A stretch of DNA of 21,040 nucleotides, from NCBI GenBank assembly GCA_001820655.1, contig MHQM01000050.1, forward strand, positions 1 to 21,040, read 5' to 3'. Positions 19,595-21,040 of this stretch are shown here, piece after piece. Each line of letters begins with the position of its first letter. The first letter of the stretch is position 1. The position numbers and the translations under genes are program-made. The DNA comes from Candidatus Sungbacteria bacterium RIFCSPHIGHO2_02_FULL_52_23. GTDB lineage: Bacteria > Patescibacteriota > Minisyncoccia > Sungbacterales > HO2-52-23. The notes under the pieces were generated by a model that worked only from the letters and a program-made list of their open reading frames with translations, had not been told where the DNA came from and did not search any database.

Positions 19595-20938
19595 ATGGTT
19601 TTTGACGTCACACTTCTTGTCACACTTTTCCGCGCCGTGGTGGTAGATCTCTGGTGGTTTTGGCTTTTGGTCATCCTCCTGTACGTTGCATCCAGCATCT
19701 GGATGGCGTATATCCAGCAGTACTACAAAAAGATCACCAATCCGTGGATGATGATGGAGATTAAGTTTCCGCGCGAGATCACGCGCACGCCCCGCTCCAT
19801 GGAGCAGGTGTTTGCGACGGTGCATGCGATCAAAAACTCTGCATCTGACACTGAAGAAAAATGGTGGGACGGCGAAGTGCCGCTGTGGTTTTCGTTTGAG
19901 GCGGTGAGCTTCGGCGGCGAGATTCACTTTTATCTTTTTATCCCGTCGGTCCGGCGCAGTCACTTTGAGGCCGTGCTCTATGCCAATTATCCCGATATTG
20001 AGATCACGCACGTCGCCGACGACTATATCCATCGTATGCCCAAGACCGCAGAGGATATTTATGCTTCGGGGTATCGTATGTTTGGTAATGAACTGATTTT
20101 TGATAAAAGCGGCACGGATCGTCCTCATGTGTATCCCATACGTACGTACATTGACTTTGAAGCTCCTGCAGAAGAAAAAGAAGTGGATCCGATGGCGTCT
20201 CTCCTTGAGACTCTGTCTCGCATCAAGCCGCAGGAGCATCTATGGTTTCAACTGCTTATAAAACCAAAGGTTGATAAAGAGATAACTAACTTTTATCAAG
20301 ATGGTGAAAAAGAGATAGAGTATATCAAAGGAAAATCTCGCAGTACTATTGATCCCAAAACTGGCCAGACCATTTTTGCCATGCCAAGTCCTGCGGAGAC
20401 TGAAACTATGAAAGCGATTGAGCGCAAAATCGCCAAACCCGCTTTTGATGCGGTGATACGATATATGTACTTTGCGCCTAAAGAAATCTTCCACTCAAGC
20501 TTCGGTCGCCGATCAATATTTTCGGCGATGAATCAGTATGCATCTCAAGCCTTCAATAAATTCAAACATAATGTTTTTGCGTGGACTCTTGCAAAGATTT
20601 GGTATTGGCCTTATATCTTCCCCCAACATCGCGCGGCCGGACGCCGTGAGCGACTGTGGGAGAAGTATCGGACACGCGACATGTATCCTGATACTATTAC
20701 GGAAGCGATTTTAAACATGAAGCTTTTTAATTGGGGTTTTGCGCCGTGGCGTATCCATAATGTGGTGCTCAATATAGAGGAGCTTGCGACTATTTTCCAC
20801 CCACCGACGATTCTCGTGCTTACCGGGCCTTTGATCAAGCGCGTGGAGGCGCGCAAAGTCGGCCCGCCCGCAGGCCTTCCGATCTACGGCGAAGAAGGAG
20901 AAAATCTGCCCGGACTTGATGACGATGACGGAGAATAG
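19595..20938 (+). CDS. CPR-type membrane protein of the family found beside type IV secretion-like ATPases
   Basis: 447 residues. One strong N-terminal span (~18-41, DLWWFWLLVILLYVASSIWMAYI) is followed by a large soluble region. I recognise the pattern KFPREITRTPRSMEQVFATVHAIKN (57-81), then LWFSFEAVSFGGEIHFYLFIP and the terminal LNIEELATIFHPPT...RVEARKVGPPAGLPIYG. In CPR genomes proteins of this type (annotated, as I recall, as DUF8128 domain) usually precede a VirB4/HerA-like ATPase gene and are thought to belong to a type IV secretion or pilus-like apparatus. Here no such ATPase follows within the window: a terminator comes 16 bp after the stop. The acidic end (GLDDDDGE) is disordered. 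The promoter predicts a leaderless mRNA. Function is inferred from context elsewhere. Confidence 0.72.
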   Translation: MVFDVTLLVTLFRAVVVDLWWFWLLVILLYVASSIWMAYIQQYYKKITNPWMMMEIKFPREITRTPRSMEQVFATVHAIKNSASDTEEKWWDGEVPLWFSFEAVSFGGEIHFYLFIPSVRRSHFEAVLYANYPDIEITHVADDYIHRMPKTAEDIYASGYRMFGNELIFDKSGTDRPHVYPIRTYIDFEAPAEEKEVDPMASLLETLSRIKPQEHLWFQLLIKPKVDKEITNFYQDGEKEIEYIKGKSRSTIDPKTGQTIFAMPSPAETETMKAIERKIAKPAFDAVIRYMYFAPKEIFHSSFGRRSIFSAMNQYASQAFNKFKHNVFAWTLAKIWYWPYIFPQHRAAGRRERLWEKYRTRDMYPDTITEAILNMKLFNWGFAPWRIHNVVLNIEELATIFHPPTILVLTGPLIKRVEARKVGPPAGLPIYGEEGENLPGLDDDDGE

Positions 20939-20953
20939 GGGAGCCTGCATTAC

Positions 20954-20992
20954 ACAAGACACGAGGCTTAGCCTCGTGTCTTGTCATTTTTT
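20954..20992 (+). terminator. Intrinsic terminator built on a 23-bp palindromic element
   Basis: A 14-bp perfect stem (20954-20967, 20971-20984) with a TTA loop, followed by CATTTTTT. The inner 23 bp (20958-20980) is arm GACACGA, core GGCTTAGCC, arm TCGTGTC, the same 7-9-7 design as the other elements, so a member of that family serves here as a terminator. Confidence 0.85.
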
Positions 20993-21002
20993 GGGCTACT
21001 CG

Positions 21003-21040
21003 TCAAAAGAATTTTACCAGATCGTCAATGGTGATGGGGG
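21003..21040 (-). CDS. Possible C-terminal end of a minus-strand gene
   Basis: On the minus strand the frame from the window edge reads PITIDDLVKFF then TGA (21005-21003). The length is too short to judge. The sequence is protein-like, and a convergent gene would suit the hairpin at 20954-20984. No family can be named. Confidence 0.25.
   Translation of the reverse strand, partial: PITIDDLVKFF

Noticed and set aside
1..21040. UGA-as-glycine recoding known from some CPR phyla
   Set aside because: Several genes end properly at TGA (524, 13968, 17341) and none of the recognised domains needs read-through of UGA.

Overview
The window reads as chromosomal DNA from a Candidate Phyla Radiation (Patescibacteria) bacterium, most likely of the Parcubacteria group. 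I infer this from several proteins that look like families typical of that lineage: a SecA with a lengthened helicase region, an orphan membrane protein of the kind usually found beside type IV secretion-like ATPases, a sigma-region-4/HARE-HTH regulator, and a small WTxHA-type protein. Most gene starts also lack a Shine-Dalgarno sequence. UGA is used as an ordinary stop (secD, the ABC ATPase, the agmatinase), so the code is standard and the Gracilibacteria/Absconditabacteria recoding is excluded. No rRNA, tRNA, CRISPR array, IS element or phage gene was seen.

Layout. 1-2.55 kb: the 3' end of an agmatinase-type ureohydrolase, converging on a flavodoxin-like FMN reductase; then the ribosome hibernation factor hpf and a PurN-like formyltransferase. 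2.6-5.4 kb: secA, carrying an in-frame GC-rich palindromic insertion. 5.6-7.7 kb: a HAD phosphatase converging on a two-gene minus-strand operon (a second HAD phosphatase and a uridine-kinase-like P-loop kinase), which suggests nucleotide or sugar-phosphate salvage. 7.9-9.6 kb: an uncharacterised protein, a PPC/DUF296 protein and an AlaX-type alanyl-tRNA editing protein. 9.6-10.9 kb: metK behind a clear SAM-I (S-box) riboswitch with visible terminator and antiterminator. 11-12.1 kb: a secreted coiled-coil protein and a small membrane-anchored acidic protein. 12.2-15.9 kb: a small conserved protein, a PD-(D/E)XK nuclease with a Cas4-like four-cysteine arrangement, an ABC ATPase and permease, and a membrane-anchored trypsin-like protease. 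15.9-18.3 kb: secD and secF. 18.3-20.9 kb: the sigma4/HARE regulator and the large membrane protein. A possible minus-strand gene runs in from the right edge.

Together the genes emphasise protein export (secA, secD, secF, an ABC exporter, an anchored protease, secreted and anchored proteins) plus translation quality and dormancy functions (hpf, alaX) and SAM supply (metK).

The most unusual material is non-coding. First, there is a family of five 23-bp palindromes built as 7-nt arm, 9-nt core, 7-nt arm, with core RGCTWAGCY in four of the five; one copy lies inside a reading frame. Second, degenerate 7-bp tandem arrays (TTCNTRA-like) sit just before the nuclease and secF starts, and an inverted array overwrites the 3' end of secD. 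Third, there is a perfect 42-bp palindrome. Fourth, -10 boxes repeatedly lie 6-11 nt before an ATG, implying leaderless or near-leaderless mRNAs.
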